From NCBI RefSeq assembly GCF_021026295.1, contig NZ_JAJNDA010000002.1:1-64000 (forward strand): a stretch of 64,000 nucleotides of DNA, given 5' to 3'. How positions within the stretch are numbered: the stretch's first letter is position 1; each line of letters opens with the position of its first letter. Below are positions 43,735-51,779 of the stretch, piece after piece. Position numbers and translations under genes: made by a program. The stretch comes from Actinomycetospora soli. Lineage in GTDB: Bacteria; Actinomycetota; Actinomycetes; Mycobacteriales; Pseudonocardiaceae. The notes beneath the pieces are model-generated. The model was given only the letters and a program-made list of their open reading frames with translations, was not told where the DNA came from and ran no database searches.

Positions 43735-44694
43735 CTACACCCGGTCGGCGGGGATCGCGCCGAGACGGCCCTTCGAGAAGTCCTGGAACGCATCCATGAC
43801 CTCCTCGCGGGTGTTCATCACGAACGGGCCGCCCCACGCGACCGGCTCCCGGATGGGGCGACCGCCGAGCAGGACGACCTCGAGCTTCGGGTGGCGCGCG
43901 TCCTGCGTCGCCGCCGCCGCGACCCGCAGCGACTCGCCCGGGCCGAACAGGACCAGCTGCCCCGTCGTGACCGGGCGCTGCTCGGTGCCGGCGAACCCGT
44001 CGCCGGCGAGCACGTAGACGAGCGCGTTCTGCTCGCGGATCCACGGCACGTGCAGGCGCGCGCCGGGCTCCACCGAGGCGTGGGCCATCGTCATGGGCGT
44101 GTAGGTCGAGCCCGGGCCCGCGTGCCCGCCGAGCGAGCCGGCGATGACCCGCACGAGCGCGCCGGCGTCCGGCGAGGTGACGAGCGCGGCCTGCCCGGCC
44201 CGCAGGTCCTGGTAGCGCGGGTGCACCCACTTCTGCGCGCGGGGCAGGTTCACCCACAGCTGCAGCCCGTGGAACAGCCCGCCCGAGGCGACCAGGGCCT
44301 CCGGCGGCCGCTCGATGTGCAGGACGCCGCCGCCCGCCGTCATCCACTGCGTGTCGCCGTTGGTGATGAGTCCGCCGCCGCCGTGGTTGTCGGCGTGCTC
44401 GAACGTGCCGTCGACGAGGTAGGTGACGGTCTCGAAGCCGCGGTGCGGGTGCCAGGACGTGCCCTTGGGCTCGCCGGGCGCGTACTCGACCTCGCCCATC
44501 TGGTCCATGTGGATGAACGGGTCGAGGTCCGCGAGGTCGACGCCCGCGAACGCCCGCCGCACCGGGAAGCCCTCGCCCTCGAACCCGCGCGGCGCGGTGG
44601 TCACGCGGCGCACGGAGCGCTCGGTCGCGCCGGTGCCGACGGGTTCGGGCAGGCGCGGCAGGACGGTCAGGTCGGGAACGGTGAGAGCGGGCAC
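43735..44694 (-). CDS. Pirin-family bicupin protein
   Basis: 319 residues. Pirin hallmarks: DPFIHMDQMGEVEYAPG, HPHRGFETVTYLVDG (metal histidines), HADNHGGGGLITNGDTQWMT, GGGVLHIERPP and GLQLWVNLPRAQKW. Pirins are iron proteins with quercetinase-like or regulatory activity. AGGAGG lies 5 bases before GTG 44694. Upstream, 44706-44721 carries a TTCAA-CC-TTCAA direct repeat on the coding strand that could be a MarR/HxlR-type operator (weak). Confidence 0.92.
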   Translation of the reverse strand: MPALTVPDLTVLPRLPEPVGTGATERSVRRVTTAPRGFEGEGFPVRRAFAGVDLADLDPFIHMDQMGEVEYAPGEPKGTSWHPHRGFETVTYLVDGTFEHADNHGGGGLITNGDTQWMTAGGGVLHIERPPEALVASGGLFHGLQLWVNLPRAQKWVHPRYQDLRAGQAALVTSPDAGALVRVIAGSLGGHAGPGSTYTPMTMAHASVEPGARLHVPWIREQNALVYVLAGDGFAGTEQRPVTTGQLVLFGPGESLRVAAAATQDARHPKLEVVLLGGRPIREPVAWGGPFVMNTREEVMDAFQDFSKGRLGAIPADRV

Positions 44695-44743
44695 GGCGAC
44701 CTCCTGTACTTGAAGGTTGAACCATACCGCGCCGACCCGCCTC

Positions 44744-44802
44744 CGTGGCAGGAAAGCGTCGTCGCTGCCACCGGCCGCCAGCAACGACGCTTTCCTGCCA
44801 CG
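44744..44802. terminator. TTCCTGCCAC-family hairpin after the YbaK gene
   Basis: 24-base arms (44744-44767 and 44779-44802) with one mismatch around an 11-base GC loop. The right arm ends CGACGCTTTCCTGCCACG, the same element as at 1-12, 32663-32715 and 33928-33980. It lies 10 bp past the minus-strand stop at 44813. Confidence 0.78.
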
Positions 44803-44812
44803 AGGGGTGCGG

Positions 44813-45367
44813 CTACCGCCCCAGGCCCTCCGTCGGCTCCGCCCCGGGCAGCAGCCCGAGCACCGACCCGGGCACCACGAGCTTCGACCCGCGGATCCCG
44901 CTCCCGACGACGACGGCGGGTGCGGCCAGGACGGCCGGGTCCACCAGGACCGGCCAGCCGGACGGGAGCCCGAAGGGCGTGATCCCGCCGTACGCCATGC
45001 CGGTGAGCTCGACGGCGAGGTCGGTGGGCGCGAACGAGGCCTTCCGGACGTCGATGCGCTTCCGGACCACGCCGTTGACGTCGGCGCGCGTGGTCGCGAG
45101 CACCACGCAGCCCGCGAAGCGCTGCTCACCGGATCGCGAGCCGGTGACGACGACGCAGTTGGCCGAGAGCTCGGGCGGGGAGGAGTACGCCGCGCAGAAG
45201 GCCGCGGTGTCGGCGAGCTCCGGGTCGATGGGGGCGACCCCGCAGGAGCGGGCCACGTCGTCGGGCAGGTCCGTGAGCGCCTCGACGACGGCGGGGGCGA
45301 GCAGGTCGGGTCGGTCCGGGGCGGGGACGAGCTCGAGGGTGCCGGCGGCGGCCTCGAGGCCGGTCAC
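44813..45367 (-). CDS. YbaK/EbsC-type aminoacyl-tRNA deacylase
   Basis: 184 residues. The fold's signature pieces are present: SANCVVVTGSRSGEQRFAGC, VVRKRIDVRKASFAPTDL (catalytic lysine region), ELTGMAYGGITPFGLPSGWP and GSGIRGSKLVVPG. Such trans-editing proteins hydrolyse mischarged tRNAs. GTG 45367 overlaps the preceding stop (GTGA). Which mischarged tRNA it edits is not determinable. Confidence 0.9.
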   Translation of the reverse strand: MTGLEAAAGTLELVPAPDRPDLLAPAVVEALTDLPDDVARSCGVAPIDPELADTAAFCAAYSSPPELSANCVVVTGSRSGEQRFAGCVVLATTRADVNGVVRKRIDVRKASFAPTDLAVELTGMAYGGITPFGLPSGWPVLVDPAVLAAPAVVVGSGIRGSKLVVPGSVLGLLPGAEPTEGLGR

Positions 45368-45687
45368 CACCGTCCGCCCTGCTGCACCTCCGTGACCTTG
45401 GGCCGCACGTCGACGAGGTAGACGAGCACGGCGCAGAGGGCGACGAGCCAGAGGATCGCGAACCCGGACACGGGCCCGCCGAAGGAGACGACCAGCAGGA
45501 GCGCCCCGACGCCGGTGATCGCACACCAGGCGGGCTTGGTCAGCTTGTCGACCGCGGTGAAGGCGTCCGCACGCTGGAGCAGGGCGTGGACGAACGCGTA
45601 GAGGCCGACCGGGATCGCGACGACCCAGATCAGCAGCGACAGGTAGTAGTCGAGGTTCAACCACACGGACGGCACGGACAGACCCAC
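45364..45687 (-). CDS. DUF2516-family membrane protein
   Basis: 107 residues, GTG start. Three helices: WLNLDYYLSLLIWVVAIPVG, WCAITGVGALLLVVSFGGPV and GFAILWLVALCAVLVYLVD, with a conserved cytosolic DVRPKVTEV tail. Matches the small membrane gene near hbhA in mycobacteria (Rv0476). A TATCCT -10-like box 6 bases upstream suggests leaderless expression. Function unknown. Confidence 0.87.
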   Translation of the reverse strand: MGLSVPSVWLNLDYYLSLLIWVVAIPVGLYAFVHALLQRADAFTAVDKLTKPAWCAITGVGALLLVVSFGGPVSGFAILWLVALCAVLVYLVDVRPKVTEVQQGGRW

Positions 45688-45759
45688 GCCGCGAGGATAC
45701 GTGCTGGTGACGGCGGCTCCGATCCGCCCACCGGCGACGGACCGGACACCACGCACGAC

Positions 45760-45797
45760 GACGGCCCCGCCCCCGCGGGTGCGGGGACGGGGCCGTC
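45760..45797. terminator. Terminator hairpin after the HbhA-like gene
   Basis: 17-base arms (45760-45776 and 45781-45797) with one mismatch and a 4-base loop; stem GACGGCCCCG. It lies 16 bp beyond the minus-strand stop at 45813. Confidence 0.78.
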
Positions 45798-45812
45798 GGA
45801 CTGCGGGGAGCG

Positions 45813-46541
45813 TCAGGCCTTGCCGGTCGGCGCCTTCGGCGCGGCGGCCTTCGTGGCGGCCGACTTCGGGGCGTTCTTCGGGCCCTGCTTCTTCGGCGCG
45901 GTGCGCGAGGCGGCCTTGCGGGTGGCCGAGCGGGTGTCGTGCGCGACCTCCTCGCCGGCCTCCTTCACGTTCTCGGCGACCTCGTCGCTCACCTCGGAGA
46001 TGGTCTCGGCGACCTGGCCGGTGACCTTCTGGGTGTAGCGGGCGGCGCGCTCACCGACCGAGCGGGTCTGCTTGGTGACCTCGGCGAGGGCGGCCTCGCC
46101 ACGGACGCGGAACTCCTCGGTGGCGTCCTCGAGACGGCTCTCGAGCTCGCTGGAGACCGAGTCGACGGTGTCGAGGGCCTGCTTGACCTGCGGCTGCGTC
46201 TTGAGCTGCCCGTAGGCGGTCTCGCCACGCTTGACGAGGTCGGCGTAGACGCTGCGGACCGCGGCGACGTAGCTGTCGGCCAGGCGGCGGAAGTCCTCGG
46301 CGGTCAGCTTGCCGCGCAGCTCCTGCAGCTCCGAGGGGAGGTCCTCGACGCGGGCCTGCACCTCGGTGGCGCCGGCCTGCACCTTGGCGAAGGCCTCCTG
46401 GGCGCTCGCGACGGCGTAGTCGCCGAGGCCCAGCAGGGCCAGCGCCGGGGCGCGGAACGGGTCCACGGCGTCGGTGACGACCTTGTTGGCCTGGTCGCGG
46501 GCCTCGCGGACGTCGAACTTGGTGGGGAACGTGACGGGCAC
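45813..46541 (-). CDS. HbhA-like coiled-coil protein with Lys/Ala-rich tail
   Basis: 242 residues from GTG 46541, with AGAGGAG 8-9 bases upstream; GTG 46550 overlapping the previous stop is the alternative. A long helical region (residues about 30-190) is followed by a tail of Lys-Ala-Pro repeats (AAPKAPTGKA). This matches mycobacterial heparin-binding haemagglutinin (Rv0475), which binds glycosaminoglycans and lipid bodies. In a saprophyte the role is more likely structural or DNA/lipid-associated (inference). Same operon order as Rv0474-Rv0475. Confidence 0.82.
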   Translation of the reverse strand: MPVTFPTKFDVREARDQANKVVTDAVDPFRAPALALLGLGDYAVASAQEAFAKVQAGATEVQARVEDLPSELQELRGKLTAEDFRRLADSYVAAVRSVYADLVKRGETAYGQLKTQPQVKQALDTVDSVSSELESRLEDATEEFRVRGEAALAEVTKQTRSVGERAARYTQKVTGQVAETISEVSDEVAENVKEAGEEVAHDTRSATRKAASRTAPKKQGPKNAPKSAATKAAAPKAPTGKA

Positions 46542-46546
46542 GTCGA

Positions 46547-47029
46547 TCACTCCTCTTCGGACGGGATACGGGTGAGGTCGGGGGCGACGGCGAGCGCCGA
46601 GGTCCCCGTGTAGGCGCCGGAGGCGTCATCGCGCTCGGCGGGCACCGGAGCCGTGACCCCGGCCGCGCGGTTCTCGCGGCGGAACGACTCGTAGATGTCG
46701 TGCAGCACCTGCTTCTGGCGCTCGGTGAGCTCCGGGTCGCAGGCCAGTGAGTCGAGGACCGCGGAGCCGACTCGCTCCTCGAGGATCCCCGCCTTCACGT
46801 AGAGCGCCTCGGCCGAGATGCGCAGTCCGGTCGCGATCTGGGCCAGGATCTCGGCGGACGGCTTGCGCAGCCCGCGCTCGATCTGGCTCAGGTACGGGTT
46901 GGAGATCCCGGCGACCTTCGCGAGCTGACGCAGGGACACCTGCGCCGTCTCCCGCTGCCTGCGGATGTAGGCACCGATGTCCTCGACGGCCTGACCGAGT
47001 GCCTTGTCGACACTGTCCACACCCGACAT
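46547..47029 (-). CDS. XRE-family helix-turn-helix regulator (Rv0474-like)
   Basis: 160 residues. N-terminal HTH: IGAYIRRQRETAQVSLRQLA, VAGISNPYLSQIERGLRKPS, EILAQIATGLRISAEAL; then a helical C-terminal part. The position directly before the HbhA-like gene matches Rv0474. GAGGAGGTGAGCACG precedes ATG 47029. A 24-bp palindrome 42 bp upstream is a likely autoregulatory operator. Confidence 0.9.
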   Translation of the reverse strand: MSGVDSVDKALGQAVEDIGAYIRRQRETAQVSLRQLAKVAGISNPYLSQIERGLRKPSAEILAQIATGLRISAEALYVKAGILEERVGSAVLDSLACDPELTERQKQVLHDIYESFRRENRAAGVTAPVPAERDDASGAYTGTSALAVAPDLTRIPSEEE

Positions 47030-47070
47030 CGTGCTCACCTCCTCGCCTTGACTGATCTCCACGTTAACAC

Positions 47071-47094
47071 GAGTGCTAGCTGATGCAAGCACTC
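47071..47094. promoter_or_regulatory. Palindrome GAGTGCT-N10-AGCACTC upstream of the XRE regulator
   Basis: Perfect 7-bp inverted repeats at 47071-47077 and 47088-47094, placed 42 bp before the regulator's start. The order of half-sites is opposite to CIRCE (AGCACTC-N9-GAGTGCT), so HrcA control is unlikely. A TTGCAT -35-like box overlaps it on the minus strand. Probably bound by the XRE protein itself. Confidence 0.5.
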
Positions 47095-47274
47095 TGTTTG
47101 CGCAGGTGGGGTGGGCTGTGCCACAGATTCGGAGATCGATTGCGAGCACCGCCGTGCGCTGGGGAAACGGCGGGACTACCGTTCCGCGCGATGGCGGTGG
47201 GGCCCGCCGAGAACCGCGTCCGGACGGCGCCAACGGTCCCTGGAGCCCGGTTCCGCGCGCCCAGGGAGTGCCTC

Positions 47275-47736
47275 GTGTCCGACCGCCCGGAGATCGCCGA
47301 CGACGTCGTCGCGGGCCGCCCGCCCGATGCACCGCTGCTGCGTCGGCAGGGCGCCGCCGTCGCCGCCGTCGCCCTCGGCGGCGCGCTCGGCGCGCTCGCC
47401 CGCTGGGGGCTCGGGCTCGCGTTCCCCACCCCGCACGGCGCGTTCCCGACGACGACGTTGCTCATCAACGTCGTCGGGTGCCTGCTGATGGGGGTGCTCG
47501 TCGTGCACGTGGCCGAGGTCCGCACCGCGCACCCGATCGTGCGCCCGTTCCTCGGGGTCGGCGTCCTCGGCGGCTTCACGACGTTCTCCACCTTTGTCGT
47601 CGACGCCCAGCAGCTCCTGGCGTCCGGCCGGCCCGGCACGGCCCTGGCCTACCTCGCGGCGACGACCGTCGGCTCGGTCGGCGCGGCGTGGTCGGGCCTC
47701 GTGCTCGCCCGCGCGACGGCGGGCGGGGCCCGGTGA
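47275..47736 (+). CDS. crcB: Fluoride channel CrcB/Fluc subunit 1
   Basis: 153 residues from GTG 47275 (AGGGAG upstream). A short cytosolic N-terminus precedes four helices: VALGGALGALARWGLGLAF, TLLINVVGCLLMGVLVV (Asn of the pore), VGVLGGFTTFSTFVVDA (the Phe/Ser/Thr polar track) and AYLAATTVGSVGAAWSGLV. Fluc channels export fluoride; two consecutive genes suggest a heterodimer. Stop and next start overlap (GTGA). Confidence 0.92.
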   Translation: MSDRPEIADDVVAGRPPDAPLLRRQGAAVAAVALGGALGALARWGLGLAFPTPHGAFPTTTLLINVVGCLLMGVLVVHVAEVRTAHPIVRPFLGVGVLGGFTTFSTFVVDAQQLLASGRPGTALAYLAATTVGSVGAAWSGLVLARATAGGAR

Positions 47737-48098
47737 CGGTGCTGACCGGCCTGTGGGTGGCGCTCGGGGCCGCCCTCGGGGCGCCCGCGCGCTACCTGGC
47801 CGACCGGGCCCTGCAGCGCACCCACGGGACCTCGTTCCCGTGGGGCACGTTCACCGTCAACGTCGTCGCCTCGCTGGTGCTCGGCGTCGTCCTGGGCGCC
47901 GCGGCCCCGTCCGCGGTGGTCGCCGCCGTGGGTACCGGCTTCTGCGGCGGACTGTCCACCTGGTCGACGCTGGGCTACGAGACGGTGCGCCTCGCCGAGG
48001 CCGGAGAGCGCACGCACTCGGTACTGAACGTGCTGATGTCGACGTTCGCCGGCCTCGGCGCGGCGTCGCTCGGCCTTCTGGGTGGCTTCGCCCTGTGA
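47733..48098 (+). CDS. crcB: Fluoride channel CrcB/Fluc subunit 2
   Basis: 121 residues. Four helices with GAALGAPARYLADRAL, FPWGTFTVNVVASLVLG and GTGFCGGLSTWSTLGYETVR, the last containing the conserved STxS-like sodium/fluoride track. It overlaps the first crcB gene by 4 bp, the usual actinobacterial heterodimeric arrangement. The TGA stop lies within the arm of the following hairpin. Confidence 0.93.
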   Translation: MTVLTGLWVALGAALGAPARYLADRALQRTHGTSFPWGTFTVNVVASLVLGVVLGAAAPSAVVAAVGTGFCGGLSTWSTLGYETVRLAEAGERTHSVLNVLMSTFAGLGAASLGLLGGFAL

Positions 48099-48136
48099 GT
48101 ACTCGTGACGGTCATAGCCGTCACAAGTACTCACAG
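48093..48136. terminator. GTGAGTACT-type hairpin after crcB
   Basis: 19-base arms (48093-48111 and 48118-48136, one mismatch) with loop TCATAG; outer bases CTGTGAGTACT. The crcB stop TGA (48096-48098) is inside the left arm. It lies 13 bp from the stop of the convergent DUF445 gene, so it can serve both. Confidence 0.8.
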
Positions 48137-48149
48137 GCGCGCAGCGCAC

Positions 48150-49490
48150 CTACCCGACGACGAGCTCGCCGACCGTGTAGATGATCAGGCCGGCCAGGGC
48201 GCCGACCACCGTGCCGTTGATGCGGATGAACTGGAGGTCACGGCCGACCTGCAGCTCGATCTTGCGCGAGGTCTCCGGCCCGTCCCAGCGCTTCACCGTG
48301 TCCGAGATGAGCGCGGTGATCTCCGGGGCGTAGCGGGTGACCACGTAGGCGGCCGCGTCGACGATCCAGTTGTCCACCTTCTCGCGCAGGCCCTCGTCGA
48401 GCACCATGCGCTCCCCGAAGCGCGTGACGCCGTCGGTGACGCGCAGGCGCAGCTCGCTCGAGGGGTCCTCGGCGGCGTCGAGGATCATCGCCTTGCCCGT
48501 CGCCCAGGCGCGGCTGATCAGGCCCTGGACGTCGGGGTGGGCGAGCAGCTGCGCCTTGATGGCCTCGACGCGGGCTATCGTCTCCGGCTCGTGCTGCAGG
48601 TCGCCCGCGAAGCTGGTGAGGAAGCGGTCGATGGCCTTGCGCAGCGGGTGGTCTTGGTCGGACTTCACGGCCCAGGCGAACGACAGGGCCTCGGCGTAGA
48701 GCCGGTCGCCGATGAGCCCGTCGACGAAGCGGGGCGACCAGCTCGGCGCCTGCTTGCTGACGAGGGCCATGACGGTCTCGTGGTTCTGCCGCACCCAGTC
48801 GTAGGCGCGGTCGCAGATGAGGTCGACGACCCGCCGGTGCGACCCGTCGTCGAGGATGCCCTCGAGGAGCTTGCCCATCGGCGGACCCCACTGCTGGGCC
48901 ACCACGCGCCGGGTGACGGTCTGCTCGATGACCGCCTGGACCTCGTCGTCGCGCAGCACGGCGACCGCGCCACGGACCACCGTGGCGGCCTCGGCGGTGA
49001 CCCGCTCGGCGTTCTGCCGGCGGGAGAGCCAGGCGCCGACGCGGTTCGCGATGCGCGCGGAGCGGAGCTTCTCGCTCACCACGGGCACGGAGAGGAAGTT
49101 CTCGCCCACGAAGTCGGACAGGCTCTCGCCGAGCTGGTCCTTCTTGCGCGGGATGATCGCCGTGTGGGGGATCTTCAGGCCGAGCGGGTGCCGGAAGAGG
49201 GCCGTGACGGCGAACCAGTCGGCGAACGCGCCCACCATGCCGGCCTCGGCCGCGGCGCGGACGAAGCCGGTGAAGGCCGGGCCGCCGTTGCGCTCCCAGG
49301 TGAGGAACACGATCCACACGATCGCGGCGCCGACCAGGAAGCCGGTGGCGACGATCTTCATGCGCACCAGGCGGCGGCGCTTGCCCTCCTCGTCGGCGAG
49401 ACCGGTCAGGCCGGACGCCGCTGGTCCGGGGCCGGCACCCGGCACCGGGATCTCGTCCGTCGTGTCCGACGCTCGCGCCACACTGCTCAC
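48150..49490 (-). CDS. DUF445-family membrane-associated protein
   Basis: 446 residues, GTG start. A hydrophobic segment near residues 45-62 (IVATGFLVGAAIVWIVFLTW), the family signature GAFADWFAVTALFRHPLGL with PHTAIIPRKKDQLGESL, long alpha-helical stretches and a C-terminal helix VVGALAGLIIYTVGELVV. DUF445 (YjiN-like) function is not established. CACAAT lies 8 bases before the start as a possible -10. Confidence 0.87.
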   Translation of the reverse strand: MSSVARASDTTDEIPVPGAGPGPAASGLTGLADEEGKRRRLVRMKIVATGFLVGAAIVWIVFLTWERNGGPAFTGFVRAAAEAGMVGAFADWFAVTALFRHPLGLKIPHTAIIPRKKDQLGESLSDFVGENFLSVPVVSEKLRSARIANRVGAWLSRRQNAERVTAEAATVVRGAVAVLRDDEVQAVIEQTVTRRVVAQQWGPPMGKLLEGILDDGSHRRVVDLICDRAYDWVRQNHETVMALVSKQAPSWSPRFVDGLIGDRLYAEALSFAWAVKSDQDHPLRKAIDRFLTSFAGDLQHEPETIARVEAIKAQLLAHPDVQGLISRAWATGKAMILDAAEDPSSELRLRVTDGVTRFGERMVLDEGLREKVDNWIVDAAAYVVTRYAPEITALISDTVKRWDGPETSRKIELQVGRDLQFIRINGTVVGALAGLIIYTVGELVVG

Positions 49491-49816
49491 ACCCGTCGAT
49501 TGTGCCCCGATCCGGCAGGATGAACCGCCGGGCCCCGTCGTGCGAAGCGACCGGACGAGGAGCGAATCACCCGCATCGTCGGCGGAGTTCGCGGCGTTGA
49601 GTCCTACAGCGTCGTGGGCGCCCGGCATGACGGTGCGCGCCGGCGCCGCTCCCGAACGCCCCGTGCGACCGTCCGCGCCCGGCCGCACGGGGTTCCGCGC
49701 CCCTCGGCCGCCGTGCTGCCCCACGGTGGTCGGGGGGCGCCCCCCGTCCCCGGACGGGCGACGGGCACCCCCGCGACGTCGAGGCCGCCGCGAGGGGTGG
49801 TCGGCGCCCGCAGCCG
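49491..49816. other. 326-bp intergenic region between DUF445 and asnB
   Basis: No convincing gene was seen on either strand. It holds the DUF445 upstream sequence and, nearer asnB, a perfect 14-base palindrome GGGGGGCGCCCCCC (49732-49745) inside a GC-rich stretch that could form part of a terminator for the minus-strand asnB gene. Nothing else was recognised. Confidence 0.4.
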
Positions 49817-51688
49817 TCAGCTCGTCTCGATCGTGGGCCGGTAGCTGCGCATCCAGGCGTCGAGCTGGAGCACGTTCTCCATCTGGGCCCGGTCGACCTC
49901 GAGGCTCGTCGTGGCGTTCGCGGCCGGCGCGTCGATCGCGTCGCGCACCTTCGCGACGTCGATGAGCGAGCGCACCGGGGCGGCCGTGTCGGCGACCAGG
50001 TCGGCCAGGTCGCCGCGGACCGCCTTCTCGTAGGCCGGGTCCTGCGTCGAGGGGTACGGGCTCTTGACGCGCTCGACGATGGAGGCCGGCAGCACGTCCT
50101 TCGCGGCGGCCCGCAGCAGCGACTTCTCGCGGCCGTCGAAGGTCTTCAGCGCCCACGGGGTGTTGAAGACGTACTGGACGAGGCGGTGGTCGCAGAACGG
50201 CACGCGGACCTCGAGCCCGCTCGCCATCGACATGCGGTCCTTGCGGTCGAGCAGGATCTGCACGAACCGCGTCAGGTGCAGGTAGCAGACCTCGCGCATC
50301 CGGCGCTCGGTCGCGCTGACGCCGTCGACGTGGGGGACCTCGGCCAGGGCGTCGCGGTAGGACTGGTCGACGTAGCCGGGCAGGTCGAGCTCGGCGAGCA
50401 GGCCCTCGTCGAAGAAGGACCGCGAGTGGTCCATCGGTCCGATCCGGCCGGCCATCCACGGGAAGGTGTCGGCGTTGACGGCCTCGGCGTCGTGGAACCA
50501 GCGGTAGCCGCCGAACACCTCGTCGGCCGACTCGCCGGACAGCGCGACGGTCGACCGGCCCCGGATCGCCTTGAACAGCAGGTAGAGCGACGTGTCCATG
50601 TCGCCCAGAGAGAGCGGCAGGTCGCGGGCGCGCAGCACGGCGGCGCGGGCGTCGGGGTTCATCAGGTCGTCGTTGGAGAGCGTGATGGCCTCGTGGTCGG
50701 CCTTCACGTACTCGGCGAGCTCGCGGACGAACGGGCCGTCCGGGGTGTCGCGCATCGGGTCGGCGGCGAAGGCGTCCTCGTAGCCGACGAAGTCGACCGA
50801 GAACGACCGGACCGGTCCGCCGCCCTGCGCCTTCAGCTGCTGCGCGGCGAGCGCGGTGATCGCCGAGGAGTCCAGGCCACCGGAGAGCAGCGAGCACAGC
50901 GGCACGTCGGAGATCAGCTGCCGGTGCACGATGTCGTCGAGCAGCTCGCGGACGTGCGCGACCGAGGTCTCCTGGTCGTCGGTGTGCTGGAGGGCCTCGA
51001 GCTGCCAGTAGCGGCGGATCGAGAGCCCCTCGCGGCGGATGCGGACGAGCGAGCCCGGGCGCACCTCGTGCATGCCCCGGTAGCCGCCGTGACCCGGCGT
51101 CTTGACGTGGGAGAGGACCTCGCGCAGCCCGTCGAGGTCCATGACGGCCTCGGCGCGCGGGTGCGCGAGGATCGCCTTCGGCTCCGATCCGAAGAGCACC
51201 CCGTCGGGGGTCGGGTAGTAGTACAGCGGCTTGATGCCCATGCGGTCGCGCACGAGGAAGAGCTCGTCGGCGCGGGTGTCCCACAGGGCGAAGGCGAACA
51301 TGCCGTTGAGGCGCTCGACGACGTCCTCGCCCCACTCCAGCCACCCGTGGAGCACGACCTCGGTGTCGGAGTCGGTGCGGAAGCGGTGGCCGCGCTGCTC
51401 CAGGTCGGCCCGCAGCTCGGTGAAGTTGTAGACCTCGCCGGAGTAGACGATCGCGAGGCGGGTCTCGCCGGTCGCCGGGTCCTCCACGGTCATCGGCTGC
51501 CGGCCGCCCGGCACGTCGATGATGGCCAGCCGGCGGTGCCCGAGGGCGGCGTGGCGGGCCGTCCAGAGGCCCTCGTCGTCCGGTCCGCGGCAGGCCATCG
51601 TGTCCGTCATCGCCTGCGCGTCGGCCGCGGCGGCGCGGTCCGACGCGAAGTCACGGGTGAAGTCGACCGTTCCTGCGATGCCACACAT
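49817..51688 (-). CDS. asnB: Asparagine synthetase (glutamine-hydrolysing)
   Basis: 623 residues. Cys2 is the glutaminase nucleophile (MCGIAGTVDF), followed by MACRGPDDEG and LGHRRLAIIDVPGGRQPM. The synthetase half has the ATP pyrophosphatase loop LLSGGLDSSAI and SGESADEVFGGYRWFHD. Makes asparagine from aspartate, ATP and glutamine; the 600+ residue AsnB class also includes enzymes amidating cell-wall meso-diaminopimelate, so that role is possible. Single gene, no clear operon partner. Confidence 0.94.
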   Translation of the reverse strand: MCGIAGTVDFTRDFASDRAAAADAQAMTDTMACRGPDDEGLWTARHAALGHRRLAIIDVPGGRQPMTVEDPATGETRLAIVYSGEVYNFTELRADLEQRGHRFRTDSDTEVVLHGWLEWGEDVVERLNGMFAFALWDTRADELFLVRDRMGIKPLYYYPTPDGVLFGSEPKAILAHPRAEAVMDLDGLREVLSHVKTPGHGGYRGMHEVRPGSLVRIRREGLSIRRYWQLEALQHTDDQETSVAHVRELLDDIVHRQLISDVPLCSLLSGGLDSSAITALAAQQLKAQGGGPVRSFSVDFVGYEDAFAADPMRDTPDGPFVRELAEYVKADHEAITLSNDDLMNPDARAAVLRARDLPLSLGDMDTSLYLLFKAIRGRSTVALSGESADEVFGGYRWFHDAEAVNADTFPWMAGRIGPMDHSRSFFDEGLLAELDLPGYVDQSYRDALAEVPHVDGVSATERRMREVCYLHLTRFVQILLDRKDRMSMASGLEVRVPFCDHRLVQYVFNTPWALKTFDGREKSLLRAAAKDVLPASIVERVKSPYPSTQDPAYEKAVRGDLADLVADTAAPVRSLIDVAKVRDAIDAPAANATTSLEVDRAQMENVLQLDAWMRSYRPTIETS

Positions 51689-51779
51689 GGGGCTGCCTCC
51701 CTGTCGTCGTCGACAGGTCAGGTGTACCCCGATTGTTTAGGGCACGTAACAAGATGTGACGCGCTGGTGAACAGGACGA

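Noticed and set aside
44706-44721. TTCAA-CC-TTCAA direct repeat before the pirin gene as a firm operator
   Set aside because: Short and without a second site or adjacent regulator gene, so mentioned only as weak within the pirin entry.
47071-47094. CIRCE/HrcA operator
   Set aside because: The half-sites are in the reverse order (GAGTGCT first) and spacing is 10, and no heat-shock gene follows.
47165-47235. Possible fluoride riboswitch upstream of crcB (GATGG, CCCGCC and AACCGC in order)
   Set aside because: The required CTGATG segment and a clear P1 pairing are missing, so the resemblance is probably due to GC-rich chance. A covariance-model search would settle it.
49732-49745. GGGGGGCGCCCCCC palindrome as a protein-binding site
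   Set aside because: Pure G/C palindromes arise easily at this composition; a terminator role for asnB is the simpler reading.
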